58,214 nucleotides of DNA from JBCBRD01 sp039819785. Lineage in GTDB: Bacteria; Pseudomonadota; Alphaproteobacteria; Rhizobiales; Hyphomicrobiaceae. The stretch is from assembly GCA_039819785.1 (NCBI GenBank), contig JBCBRH010000027.1:1-58214 (forward strand), in the 5' to 3' direction. Within the stretch, counting starts at the first letter, position 1, and each line of letters starts with the position of its first letter. The position numbers and the translations under genes were made by a program. Under the pieces are notes generated by a model. That model saw nothing but the letters and a program-made list of their open reading frames with translations. It did not search any database and was not told where the DNA came from. Positions 50,783 through 58,214 of the stretch are shown piece after piece.

Positions 50783-51713
50783 CGGCCTTCGTTCTTAGCG
50801 ACCCCTGTGCGCCGGGCCCGCCACTTTCAGCCCCCGCGCTTCTAATTTCGTTTGCAGCGGCCCCCAGAACGCCTCTGCCTTCCATAACGGCAGGCCCGGT
50901 CATCCAGATCCGATTATCATCGCCCCATGAAATTTCCAGGGTGCCGCCCGGCAATGTCACGGATACGGCGCGATCAGTGCGATTTGTCCGGGCCGCACAA
51001 ACAGCTGCTGCACACGCCGCCGATCCACACGCCTGTGTAAGACCAGCACCCCGCTCCCATGTCCGCACCACGATCGTTTTCCGATCCACGACGTGGGCGA
51101 GCGAGATATTGGCACGCTCGGGAAAATGCGGGTGGTTTTCGAGCATCGGCCCAAAGCCGGCAAGATCATAGGCCAACACGTCGTCCACCCAGAAGATCGC
51201 ATGCGGGTTGCCGACATTTACAACGGACGGCGAGTGCAAAATCGGATCGTCAATGGGCCCAACCTGAAGCTCAATGGCGCGGGTATCATGAAAAGGTTCG
51301 GCCAGCGGAATGTCCTGCCAGTCAAACTTTGGCGAACCCATATCCACGCTGATCCGGTTGGCGTCGTGGACCCTTGCCCGCAAGACACCGGCCGATGTCT
51401 CGAAGTTGAAGTCACGCGCATCCGTCCGCGACGATTCATAAAGCGCAACGCACCGCATTCCGTTTCCGCAGGCACCGGCCTCGGAGCCATCAGAATTGTA
51501 AATGACCACATGGGCTGCGGTTTGAGCCGTCCGGGGCGTCTGCAAAACCATCATCTGATCAAAGGCTGTCGGCGGCTCTGAGGCGATGGTCACGACATCA
51601 GCGGCGGTCATCGCTTGTACGTTCGCAGCCGATGCGCCGCGCTGGTCGACAACCAGGATCTGATTGCCAAGCCCGTGCATTTTCCAATAGGTGCTGTGTT
51701 CTGGGTAGGTCAT
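50775..51713 (-). CDS. dapF: Diaminopimelate epimerase
   Basis: 312 residues. Interconverts LL- and meso-diaminopimelate. The two catalytic Cys are in CGNGMRC (about residue 83) and TQACGSAACAA (about 226). The N-terminal KMHGLGNQILVVD resembles the usual GLGNDFVV block but with Gln and Ile. The C-terminal 25 residues are a Gly/Ala-rich extension. It opens the dapF-mtaB-ftsY group on the minus strand. Confidence 0.95.
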   Translation of the reverse strand: MTYPEHSTYWKMHGLGNQILVVDQRGASAANVQAMTAADVVTIASEPPTAFDQMMVLQTPRTAQTAAHVVIYNSDGSEAGACGNGMRCVALYESSRTDARDFNFETSAGVLRARVHDANRISVDMGSPKFDWQDIPLAEPFHDTRAIELQVGPIDDPILHSPSVVNVGNPHAIFWVDDVLAYDLAGFGPMLENHPHFPERANISLAHVVDRKTIVVRTWERGAGLTQACGSAACAAAVCAARTNRTDRAVSVTLPGGTLEISWGDDNRIWMTGPAVMEGRGVLGAAANEIRSAGAESGGPGAQGSLRTKADV

Positions 51714-51798
51714 CGCCCATATATGACAGTTGACGCGGTGAACACAATCTCAGCCCGGATTGGTGTCACCGCCACCAAGGTAAGGAAGACGCCTAAGC

Positions 51799-52383
51799 AT
51801 GGCCGACCATATGCGCGACAAAGCCTTTCCAAACGGTCAACCGTCTGCTTGGGTCACAGCCCACCTCGAAGGCGCACCCCAACACCAGATCGTTGCCGAC
51901 ATCGCATGCGGCAGCAGCAGGCATACGCGACTTGCCCTCTCAGCCGGCTTCAAGGTCCACGCGATCGATCGCGACACCTCAAAGCTCTCAGATATCGTTG
52001 ATAACAAAAGCCTCACCATCACTGAGACCGATCTCGAAGATGGGTCGCCCTTCCCGCTCGGCCAGAACTCAATCGGCTGCGTCATCGTCACCAACTATCT
52101 GCACCGCCCTATCCTCGCGGACATAGTGTCCTGCCTGAGGGATGATGGGCTGTTGGTTTATGAAACCTTTGCAGTGGGAAATGAACGCCATGGCAGGCCA
52201 TCAAACCCCGACTTCCTTCTCAAACCAGGCGAACTGATCGACGCCACAAGCGCGCGCCTCATCCCGATCCACTATCAGCACACAATGCTTGCCGACCCCA
52301 TCCGTGTTGTAGCGCGATTGGCGGCCGTCGGACCCGCTCACAAGTGGGTGAATGACCCACCTCGCCTGGGTTTGCCATTTTAA
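51799..52383 (+). CDS. Class I SAM-dependent methyltransferase-like protein
   Basis: 194 residues. Motif I is VADIACGSSRHTRLALSAG (D-x-A-C-G), and motif II follows in VHAIDRDTSKL. PFPLGQNSIGCVIVTNYLHRP and LLVYETFAVGNERHGRPSNPDFLLKPGEL are the TehB/UbiE-like later blocks. Probably a small-molecule methyltransferase; substrate unknown. AAGGAAG upstream of the ATG. Divergent from dapF. Confidence 0.85.
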   Translation: MADHMRDKAFPNGQPSAWVTAHLEGAPQHQIVADIACGSSRHTRLALSAGFKVHAIDRDTSKLSDIVDNKSLTITETDLEDGSPFPLGQNSIGCVIVTNYLHRPILADIVSCLRDDGLLVYETFAVGNERHGRPSNPDFLLKPGELIDATSARLIPIHYQHTMLADPIRVVARLAAVGPAHKWVNDPPRLGLPF

Positions 52384-52456
52384 TTTCATTCCGCAGGCCC
52401 ATATCCGGGAAGTGCACACAGCCCGCGACCGCACGGAACGGAGATAATCAGCCCCC

Positions 52457-53689
52457 ATGACCATGCTCAGAGTGTCTTGCCCCGACATGTCCAGATCCAG
52501 CGCATCGACCCAAACAAAGGGATGGGCCACAGCAGCCCTGGTTCTGACAGCAGCCCTGATGCCCGTTACTGCCTCGATTGCCCCGACCAGCGCGCTGGCG
52601 GCGCAAACCGACGCGCGGAAAGCACCCACATCAGCCATCAATGTTGAGACGGTCGCCTCCGGCCTGGCGTACCCGTGGGGGCTCGAGTTTCTGAACGATG
52701 GCCGCTTTCTCGTGACCGAGCGGCCCGGCAAGTTGAAAATCGTTTCCGCGGACGGCGCGAGTATGACGGAGGTTACCGGCCTTCCGACTGTGCGAGCCAG
52801 AGGACAAGGTGGCCTGCTCGACGTCACCGTGGCCCCGGATTTCTCCGAAACCGGAACACTCTACCTGTCGTTCTCCGAGCCAGCCGGTAATGGAGGTGCC
52901 CGCACGTCGGTGGCAAAGGCTAACCTCGAAATCGCGCCCGACGGCTCGGCGAAGCTGACCGACACAAAAATCATCTTTCAGCAAGACCCAGTCGTTCGGT
53001 CCAGCCACCACTTCGGTTCGCGCGTAGTCGTCGCACCCGATGGGTCGCTTTTCATTACGACGGGTGACCGCGGCAGCGAAAGACAGTCCGCACAGGATCC
53101 GGGCAATACGATCGGTGTTGTCGTTCGCATCAACCCCGACGGAACACCGCACGCAGACAACCCGAACAAACCAGGCTGGAAACCTGAGATCTATTCCATC
53201 GGCCACCGCAACATCCAAGGTGCTGACATCGACCCCGCCACTGGTCAGCTCTGGACCGTCGAACATGGCGCGCGCGGCGGTGACGAGTTGAACAAACCAG
53301 AACCTGGCAAAAACTACGGCTGGCCGACCATCACCTACGGCCGCGACTATTCCGGCATGCGCATCGGCATCGGCCAGGAAAAAGCCGGGCTCGAGCAGCC
53401 GGTGTATTACTGGGTCCCGTCAATCGCCACATCCGGACTGCAATTTGTGTCCGGGAAACGTTTCACCGATTGGAAGGGCAACATCCTCGTTGGCGGCCTT
53501 TCCGGATCACGCCTCAGCAGGCTTGTCCTGGCAGATGACAAAACCTCAGTCGCTTCAGAAGAAATCCTGCTGTCGGGCGAAGGTCTCCGCATCCGTGAGG
53601 TTCGTGAAGGCCCCGATGGCGTAATTTACATCCTGATCGACGAACGGGATGGTTCGTTGATGCGTCTAACACCTGGCAAATCCAGTTAA
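52457..53689 (+). CDS. PQQ-dependent sugar dehydrogenase (soluble GDH family)
   Basis: 410 residues. A signal segment (about 20-48, ending SALAA) makes it periplasmic. The beta-propeller of the soluble quinoprotein glucose/aldose dehydrogenase family is seen in VASGLAYPWGLEFLNDGRFLVTERPGKL, HHFGSRVVVAPDGSLFITTGDRG, YSIGHRNIQGADIDPATGQLWTVEHGARGGDELNKPEPGKNYGWP and VREGPDGVIYILIDERDG (in parts). The catalytic His and PQQ-binding Arg of the family lie in the HHFG and YSIGHRNIQG stretches. No PQQ synthesis genes are in the window. Substrate sugar unknown. Confidence 0.93.
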   Translation: MTMLRVSCPDMSRSSASTQTKGWATAALVLTAALMPVTASIAPTSALAAQTDARKAPTSAINVETVASGLAYPWGLEFLNDGRFLVTERPGKLKIVSADGASMTEVTGLPTVRARGQGGLLDVTVAPDFSETGTLYLSFSEPAGNGGARTSVAKANLEIAPDGSAKLTDTKIIFQQDPVVRSSHHFGSRVVVAPDGSLFITTGDRGSERQSAQDPGNTIGVVVRINPDGTPHADNPNKPGWKPEIYSIGHRNIQGADIDPATGQLWTVEHGARGGDELNKPEPGKNYGWPTITYGRDYSGMRIGIGQEKAGLEQPVYYWVPSIATSGLQFVSGKRFTDWKGNILVGGLSGSRLSRLVLADDKTSVASEEILLSGEGLRIREVREGPDGVIYILIDERDGSLMRLTPGKSS

Positions 53690-53745
53690 GCTGCAGACAA
53701 CGGCGCTCACCCGCTCGAATTCAGCGGGCAAGCAAACCGGCGGGG

Positions 53746-54627
53746 CTACTCTGCTTTTCCAGGCTCCGCCGGCGCTGAGAAATCCTTCGCGATCCAAAGC
53801 ATCGCCCAGTCCTTTTCGGGGTGCAGCAACCGGATCAGGTTGCGCCCCGTATCAAAGCGCGCTGCAGCCTGAAGGTTTTCAAGAACCATTTTATCCTGGC
53901 GCACATCCTTCGGCGGACACGTCTCCGCCTTTGACAACGGCTGATCAAGAACAACCTTCACGGTTGCTTCCGTCAGCGTATAGGTCCCAGTGAACCGCGT
54001 GCAGCCAGTATCGCCCTTGATCTTTCCATCCGCGAAATAGAGCGTCGGCTTCGTGCCCGGGTTGACGTTGTAAAGCCCTTCTTCAAACAAATAGGACACA
54101 ACCTTCAGGCGCGTCCCTTCCAACGCGAACGTCTCCTGGGTTTGCAGCCGCGCAACGACGGCACCATCCTCACCCTTGAGCTCAAGAACGGATTTCTCAG
54201 CATCACCAAAGGCATAAGCTTGGACCTTTGAAAGCGCCTCGAGATAGCCCCGCTCCAAATCCAACGCTTCACCCGAACAGCCTTTCCGGGTCACGCGGTC
54301 AACGCTTATCGTCAGCCCGTTCTCGCCGGAAAATTCATAACGGCCGCCGAAGAAATTGCACGCGCTCGCGCCATCCACCCGTTCGCGGTCAAAATGCAGA
54401 TCACCAGCCATCCCGACATCTTTGGGACCCAGTTGAGTCACCTTCCAGCGCGTGCCTTTGAAGTCGAATGCATCATCCGCCGCGTGGCTGGCTTTTTCAC
54501 CAGCGACAACGAGCCCGAATGCCATTGCAAGCCCGAAAACTGTTTTCCAGCCGACCGCTATACTGTGCCGACGGCCCAGCGCAAACGCGGATCCGGTCGA
54601 TTCACGCACTTTAAGAACGGATGTCAT
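53746..54627 (-). CDS. META domain protein (two domains)
   Basis: 293 residues. An N-terminal hydrophobic segment (about 25-47) acts as a signal. Two META/HslJ domains follow: FKGTRWKVTQLG...ASACNFFGGRYEFSGENGLTISVD and LEGTRLKVVSYL...KIKGDTGCTRFTGTYTLTEATVKVVLDQPL (in parts). Each has the Cys/Gly loop of the family. META proteins are secreted or periplasmic, and some are linked to resistance or adhesion, but none has a general function. It lies 2 bases from the stop of the EF-hand gene on the same strand. Confidence 0.9.
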   Translation of the reverse strand: MTSVLKVRESTGSAFALGRRHSIAVGWKTVFGLAMAFGLVVAGEKASHAADDAFDFKGTRWKVTQLGPKDVGMAGDLHFDRERVDGASACNFFGGRYEFSGENGLTISVDRVTRKGCSGEALDLERGYLEALSKVQAYAFGDAEKSVLELKGEDGAVVARLQTQETFALEGTRLKVVSYLFEEGLYNVNPGTKPTLYFADGKIKGDTGCTRFTGTYTLTEATVKVVLDQPLSKAETCPPKDVRQDKMVLENLQAAARFDTGRNLIRLLHPEKDWAMLWIAKDFSAPAEPGKAE

Positions 54628-54629
54628 AT

Positions 54630-55175
54630 TTACCTCTGTCTCCCACTGCCTCCGGGCAGGTCACTTGGCGGCGCGCCGTCGGACGCAGGTGCCGATTGCA
54701 CACCAACGGTTCGCACCATTTCTTCAGACGCAATCTGACAATCCTTGTTCCGATCAAGAATAGCGAACGCGGGATTCTTCGTCTCCGTAAATTCCTGAGC
54801 CGTCAGTGTGCCGTCCTTATTGGTGTCAAAGTATCCAAGTTTCGCCGACTGAAAAAGCCGGTCCGCTTTGATGATACGCGCATATTCCTCTTCACCGACC
54901 GCACCATCTGCGTTGGCGTCAGCCAGCGTGAACAGCTCACCGGTGTACTGCTTCCACTCATCGCAGGTCACTGTGTTATCCCGGTTCAGGTCCCAGGTCT
55001 GCGCGGCACTGACAAATAGCATGTCATCGGATTTGGTGCCGGAAAACGGCAGCGAGGCCCCGCCGCATCCGCCCATTGCAAGGCTGACCATCATAACGGT
55101 TGCACCCGCCGTAATAGTACTAGGCCAACGGAACCACCCCTCGGCGGACGACAATCTAACGAACCTATCCATCAT
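54630..55175 (-). CDS. EF-hand calcium-binding lipoprotein-like protein
   Basis: 181 residues from the ATG at 55175. A signal segment with the lipobox-like sequence AMGGC (about residue 36) suggests membrane anchoring. Four EF-hand loops follow: DLNRDNTVTCDE, DANADGAVGEEE, DTNKDGTLTAQE and DRNKDCQIASEE. The C-terminal tail is Pro/Gly/Ser-rich. It is the upstream member of the pair with the META gene. A second small EF-hand protein is at 7060, so periplasmic calcium proteins appear twice in this window. Confidence 0.85.
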   Translation of the reverse strand: MMDRFVRLSSAEGWFRWPSTITAGATVMMVSLAMGGCGGASLPFSGTKSDDMLFVSAAQTWDLNRDNTVTCDEWKQYTGELFTLADANADGAVGEEEYARIIKADRLFQSAKLGYFDTNKDGTLTAQEFTETKNPAFAILDRNKDCQIASEEMVRTVGVQSAPASDGAPPSDLPGGSGRQR

Positions 55176-55525
55176 CGCGTGATCTTCCCTAGCCGACCGC
55201 CACAAATTTCAAAGGACGAGAAACGCCCTCACCGTCTCGCACACTATTCTACAGTGTCTTCGCGTTGACATTTGAGCAGGCTTGGCACATTTTCCGCATC
55301 CAATCTGTGGCCCATACGACATGAGCCGCCTCATTTCACACGACAATCCCCTGCTAAGTGCCTGAAAACGTAGGCACCGCGCGAAAAAATGGATCGTCCG
55401 GAGGAAACGAGGTCAACATCCGCCAGCGAGTTTCGCCCGCGGATGCATTGTCGTTTGGGCAATCTGGTTGTCTTGCAAATCTTGCGCAACCAACGTCGCC
55501 AACATAGGTCGCCCAAAAAGGTCGC
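55176..55525. other. Intergenic region before ffh, possible promoter
   Basis: A TTGACA box (55265-55270) with CATTTT 17 bases further is a weak sigma-70-like candidate. No RNA gene or open frame is supported. AAGG lies just before the ffh ATG. Confidence 0.35.
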
Positions 55526-57256
55526 ATGTTTCAGTCACTCTCAGACCGCCTGTCAGGGGTATTCGATAAGCTCACCAAACGCGGTGCGTTGTCGGACAGC
55601 GATGTATCTGACGCCATGCGCGAGGTGCGCCGCGCCCTGCTTGAAGCGGACGTGGCGCTCGATGTCGTGCGCAGCTTCACAGATAAGGTTAAAGCCAAAG
55701 CCGTCGGCCAGCAGGTTGTCCAATCCGTCACCCCGGGGCAGATGGTCGTTAAGATCGTCCATGACGAACTGGTTGCGGTGCTTGGGTCGGACGCTGAACC
55801 GATCGATCTGAACGCAGCTCCCCCAGTCGGCATCCTGATGGTCGGCCTGCAAGGGTCGGGTAAAACCACCACAACTGCCAAAATCGCCTATCGCCTGACA
55901 AACCGGGACAAGAAAAAAGTCCTGATGGCCTCGCTGGACACCCGCCGGCCAGCGGCCCAGGAACAGCTCAAAGTACTCGGCGAGCAAACGAACGTCGCGA
56001 CCCTGCCCATTGTCGCTGGTCAGCAGCCTTTGCAGATTGCCAAGCGCGCCTATGATGCCGCCCGCCTCGGCGGCTATGACGTGATCTTGTTCGACACCGC
56101 CGGCCGCATCACCCTCGACGATGAGTTGATGCGCGAAGCCGTCCAGGTCAAAAACGACGTCAAACCACACGAAATCCTCCTCGTAGCCGATTCATTGACC
56201 GGGCAAGACGCCGTAACAACGGCCAAGGCCTTCGATGAGGCCATGAAAGGCGGTGAGAAGGGCGGTGACAAAGACGGAATCACCGGCATCGTCCTCACGC
56301 GCGCCGACGGCGACGGACGCGGTGGTGCCGCTCTCTCCATGCGTGCCGTCACTGGCAAACCGATCAAGCTGTTGGGCGTGGGCGAACGCTGGGATGAACT
56401 GGAAGACTTTCATCCAGAACGGATCGCCGGGCGCATTCTCGGCATGGGCGACATCGTCTCCCTCGTCGAAAAAGCCTCTGAAACCATTGACGTCGAAAAA
56501 GCCAAAGCCATTGCCGCGAAAATGCGCAAAGGCGGCTTTGACCTGGAAGACCTCGCCGAACAGCTCAAGCAAATGGAACGCATGGGTGGCATGGGCGGCA
56601 TGATGGGCATGATGCCAGGTGTCGGAAAACTCAAAGCCCAGATGGCGGATGCCAACTTCGACGACAAAATCTTCAAACGCCAGGGCGCGATCATTTCATC
56701 CATGACGCCCAAGGAGCGCCGCGCACCCAAAGTGCTCGATGCCAAAAGAAAACGCCGCATCGCCAAAGGGTCAGGGACCGACGTCACCGATGTGAACCGT
56801 CTTTTGAAAATGCATCGCCAGATGGCGGACATGATGAAAAAGATGGGTAAGAACAAAGGGGTGATGGGCAAGATGATGGGCGGGCTCGGCCTGGGTGGCG
56901 GCATGCCCGGCATGGGCGCCGGCGGCCCCAGCCCAGAAGAACTGGCTGCGATGCAGGCCGAACTTGCAAACCTCGACCCGAAGGCGCTCGAACAACTCCC
57001 CGACGACATGAAGGACGCCATCGCCAACGCCGACGTGGGCGCAGCTGGCGGCAAATCAGGCGGGCTTCCAGGCCTCGGTGGCCCCTCTGGTGGCGGACTT
57101 CCAGGCCTTCCAGGCGGGGGAGGTCTCCCCGGAATGCCGGGCGGACCGATGGGCGGCCCACTCGGCGGAATGGGGATGCCCGGCCTTCCCGGGATGCCAA
57201 TGCCCGGTGGCAGCGGTCATGGCGCAGGCAAGCGCAAAAAGAAAAAACGCAAATAA
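55526..57256 (+). CDS. ffh: Signal recognition particle protein Ffh
   Basis: 576 residues, longer than the usual 450-520. N domain to about residue 90, then the G domain: VGLQGSGKTTTTAKIA, DTRRPAAQEQL, DTAGRITLDDELM, TRADGDGRGGAALSM. The M domain starts near 330 with DLAEQLKQMERMGGMGGMMGMMPG and contains the RNA-binding helix-turn-helix SSMTPKERR...RIAKGSGTDVTDVNRLLKM. The last 130 residues add a Gly/Met/Pro-rich tail ending in a Lys run, which I infer to be a natural extension. It precedes rpsP by 65 bases. Confidence 0.97.
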   Translation: MFQSLSDRLSGVFDKLTKRGALSDSDVSDAMREVRRALLEADVALDVVRSFTDKVKAKAVGQQVVQSVTPGQMVVKIVHDELVAVLGSDAEPIDLNAAPPVGILMVGLQGSGKTTTTAKIAYRLTNRDKKKVLMASLDTRRPAAQEQLKVLGEQTNVATLPIVAGQQPLQIAKRAYDAARLGGYDVILFDTAGRITLDDELMREAVQVKNDVKPHEILLVADSLTGQDAVTTAKAFDEAMKGGEKGGDKDGITGIVLTRADGDGRGGAALSMRAVTGKPIKLLGVGERWDELEDFHPERIAGRILGMGDIVSLVEKASETIDVEKAKAIAAKMRKGGFDLEDLAEQLKQMERMGGMGGMMGMMPGVGKLKAQMADANFDDKIFKRQGAIISSMTPKERRAPKVLDAKRKRRIAKGSGTDVTDVNRLLKMHRQMADMMKKMGKNKGVMGKMMGGLGLGGGMPGMGAGGPSPEELAAMQAELANLDPKALEQLPDDMKDAIANADVGAAGGKSGGLPGLGGPSGGGLPGLPGGGGLPGMPGGPMGGPLGGMGMPGLPGMPMPGGSGHGAGKRKKKKRK

Positions 57257-57321
57257 CGACAACCTAGAATTCGAACAGTTCCAACAACGCAGATAACCCA
57301 AATCAAAGGACGAACAATAAA

Positions 57322-57723
57322 ATGGCAGTCAAACTTCGCCTCGCCCGTGGTGGCGCCAAAAAACGCCCCTACTATTACATTGTCGCGGCCACGGCCTCCT
57401 CGCCACGCGACGGTCGCTGGATTGAGCGCGTTGGATCCTACAACCCGATGCTTCCCAAAGACAGCGGTGAACGCGTGAAATTGGACATCGAGCGCTGCAA
57501 GCATTGGCTATCCGTTGGCGCACAACCGACCGACCGGGTCGCCCGTTTCCTCGCCGCAGCCGACCTGATGAAACGCGATGCGAAAAACAACCCTAACAAA
57601 GCCAAGCCAAAGAAGAAGGCACAGGAACGCCTTGCGGCGATCGAAGAGAAAAAACGCGAAGCCGAAGAGGCGGCAAAAGAAGCTGCCGAAGCACCCGCCG
57701 AAGGCGATGCCGCCTCCGCCTAA
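57322..57723 (+). CDS. rpsP: 30S ribosomal protein S16
   Basis: 133 residues. The core (1-80) is standard: MAVKLRLARGGAKKRPYYYIV, SSPRDGRWIERVGSYNPM, RCKHWLSVGAQPTDRVARFL. The extra 50 residues form a Lys/Glu/Ala-rich charged helix that alphaproteobacterial S16 often has. AAGGA ribosome-binding site. It follows ffh but is not followed by rimM-trmD-rplS, the usual neighbours; a terminator ends the transcript instead. Confidence 0.97.
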   Translation: MAVKLRLARGGAKKRPYYYIVAATASSPRDGRWIERVGSYNPMLPKDSGERVKLDIERCKHWLSVGAQPTDRVARFLAAADLMKRDAKNNPNKAKPKKKAQERLAAIEEKKREAEEAAKEAAEAPAEGDAASA

Positions 57724-57743
57724 CATATCGACTTCTACCAGCG

Positions 57744-57767
57744 AGCCCGCAGCGAACCCTGCGGGCT
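57744..57767 (+). terminator. Hairpin after rpsP, probable terminator
   Basis: AGCCCGCAG (57744-57752) pairs with CTGCGGGCT (57759-57767), 9 bp with no mismatch, around a 6-base loop. The following TGTTGCGTTTT is only a weak T run. Confidence 0.65.
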
Positions 57768-58056
57768 TGTTGCGTTTTGGTGGAAACACTCGGCCCGAAG
57801 ACCGCAATGAAGCGGTGAATGAGAAGTCTTTAAGCCTTTGCGATATTGAAGCTGGTAGAAGTCCAGGTCCCGGCTCGCGCCATGGGCCCAAAGCGTCGTT
57901 AACGCCGCAACGATCCAGAGCACTTTGCGTCCGGGACGACGTTTTTTTCGCTGCGTTAATTGCGGCGTTCCGTGGGGAACTGTGAGGGTGGGCCCCATTG
58001 GGTAGGTTGAGTTCAACACAGAGAAACACAAACAACCCGGCCCGAGGAACAGTCCC
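57768..58056. other. Intergenic region between rpsP and the last gene
   Basis: About 290 bases without a supported gene. A minus-strand open frame spans part of it and has no ribosome-binding site. It should carry the promoter of the gene at 58057. Confidence 0.35.
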
Positions 58057-58214
58057 ATGACCCGCATCGCTTCCATCGCCATCGCAACCATCGCCCTGAC
58101 AGCCACAGCAACATCAGCTTTCGCCGTCCCAGGCTACGTCAAGCGGGCCTGCATCGGAGACTACTTCTCCTACTGCTCGCAGCACGCTCCAGGCACACCA
58201 GCCGTCAAGCAGTG
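58057..58214 (+). CDS. Small exported cysteine-rich protein, partial at window end
   Basis: First 52 residues only; the frame continues past the window. Signal peptide to about residue 25 (TSAFA), then VPGYVKRACIGDYFSYCSQH and a Pro/Gly-containing stretch. The AC-x3-D-x3-x-x-C spacing recalls small periplasmic proteins of rhizobia with a conserved VKRAC...DY...C repeat. AGGAAC upstream. Function unknown. Confidence 0.65.
   Translation, partial: MTRIASIAIATIALTATATSAFAVPGYVKRACIGDYFSYCSQHAPGTPAVKQ

Noticed and set aside
57735..58106. 123-codon minus-strand frame at the right end
   Set aside because: It covers the hairpin after rpsP and the start of the exported protein gene, and has no ribosome-binding site.

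Overview
The window reads as chromosomal DNA of an alphaproteobacterium, most likely of the Hyphomicrobiales (Rhizobiales). The base composition is moderately GC-rich, and most genes are recognisable housekeeping genes with alphaproteobacterial neighbours: a DUF2628 gene inside a his cluster, DUF2244 next to nth, dapF-mtaB-ftsY-yciB, dapB-gpmA, leuB near asd, hslV/hslU, a phasin, and DUF995 and DUF4174 proteins. Four copies of a 105-bp double-hairpin element resemble the RIME-type elements of rhizobia. Species cannot be named from this.

Layout. 0.3-3.6 kb: exported Gly/Asn-rich protein, cytochrome P460 with group III truncated haemoglobin, HExxH protein. 3.6-7.5 kb: leuD, an Ada-like repair protein, DUF2244, nth, an EF-hand protein. 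7.7-17.3 kb: a histidine cluster on the minus strand (hisB-DUF2628-hisH / hisA-GNAT / hisF) broken by plus-strand genes for a large RTX metalloprotease, PPK2, a Cas2-like protein and an unknown. 17.5-26 kb: hslV-SMR-hslU, rlmN, a disrupted YdeI-like gene, tandem four-helix membrane proteins, a possible granule protein, argG. 26-33.5 kb: small exported proteins, a SCO-type operon, a J-domain protein, typA. 33.9-39.4 kb: Pif1/RecD-like helicase, phasin, ppa, dapB, gpmA. 39.4-48.2 kb: M23 peptidase, DsrE-like protein, leuB, asd, MarR regulator, two yciB genes. 48.3-58.2 kb: ftsY-mtaB-dapF, methyltransferase, PQQ sugar dehydrogenase, META and EF-hand proteins, ffh, rpsP, and a gene running off the end.

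How the genes fit together. The window carries parts of histidine (hisA, B, F, H), leucine (leuB, D), lysine/diaminopimelate (asd, dapB, dapF) and arginine (argG) synthesis; both GTPases of co-translational membrane targeting (ffh, ftsY); DNA repair (nth, Ada-like); the HslUV protease; and reserve metabolism (PPK2 for polyphosphate, phasin for polyhydroxyalkanoate). Two genes, the phasin and an unknown at 23734, have TGC-N3-GCA motifs upstream that match the published PhaR operator, which suggests a shared polyhydroxyalkanoate regulon.

The most unusual signal is the repeated element. Its ends read TAGAGC...GCTCTA. One copy splits the YdeI-like gene at its 15th codon, and removing 103 bp restores the frame with a single TA at the junction. 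The other three copies each supply or overlap the TAG stop codon of a neighbouring gene. This looks like a TA-targeting miniature element that is tolerated at stop codons. No CRISPR array, tRNA, rRNA or complete insertion sequence was found.
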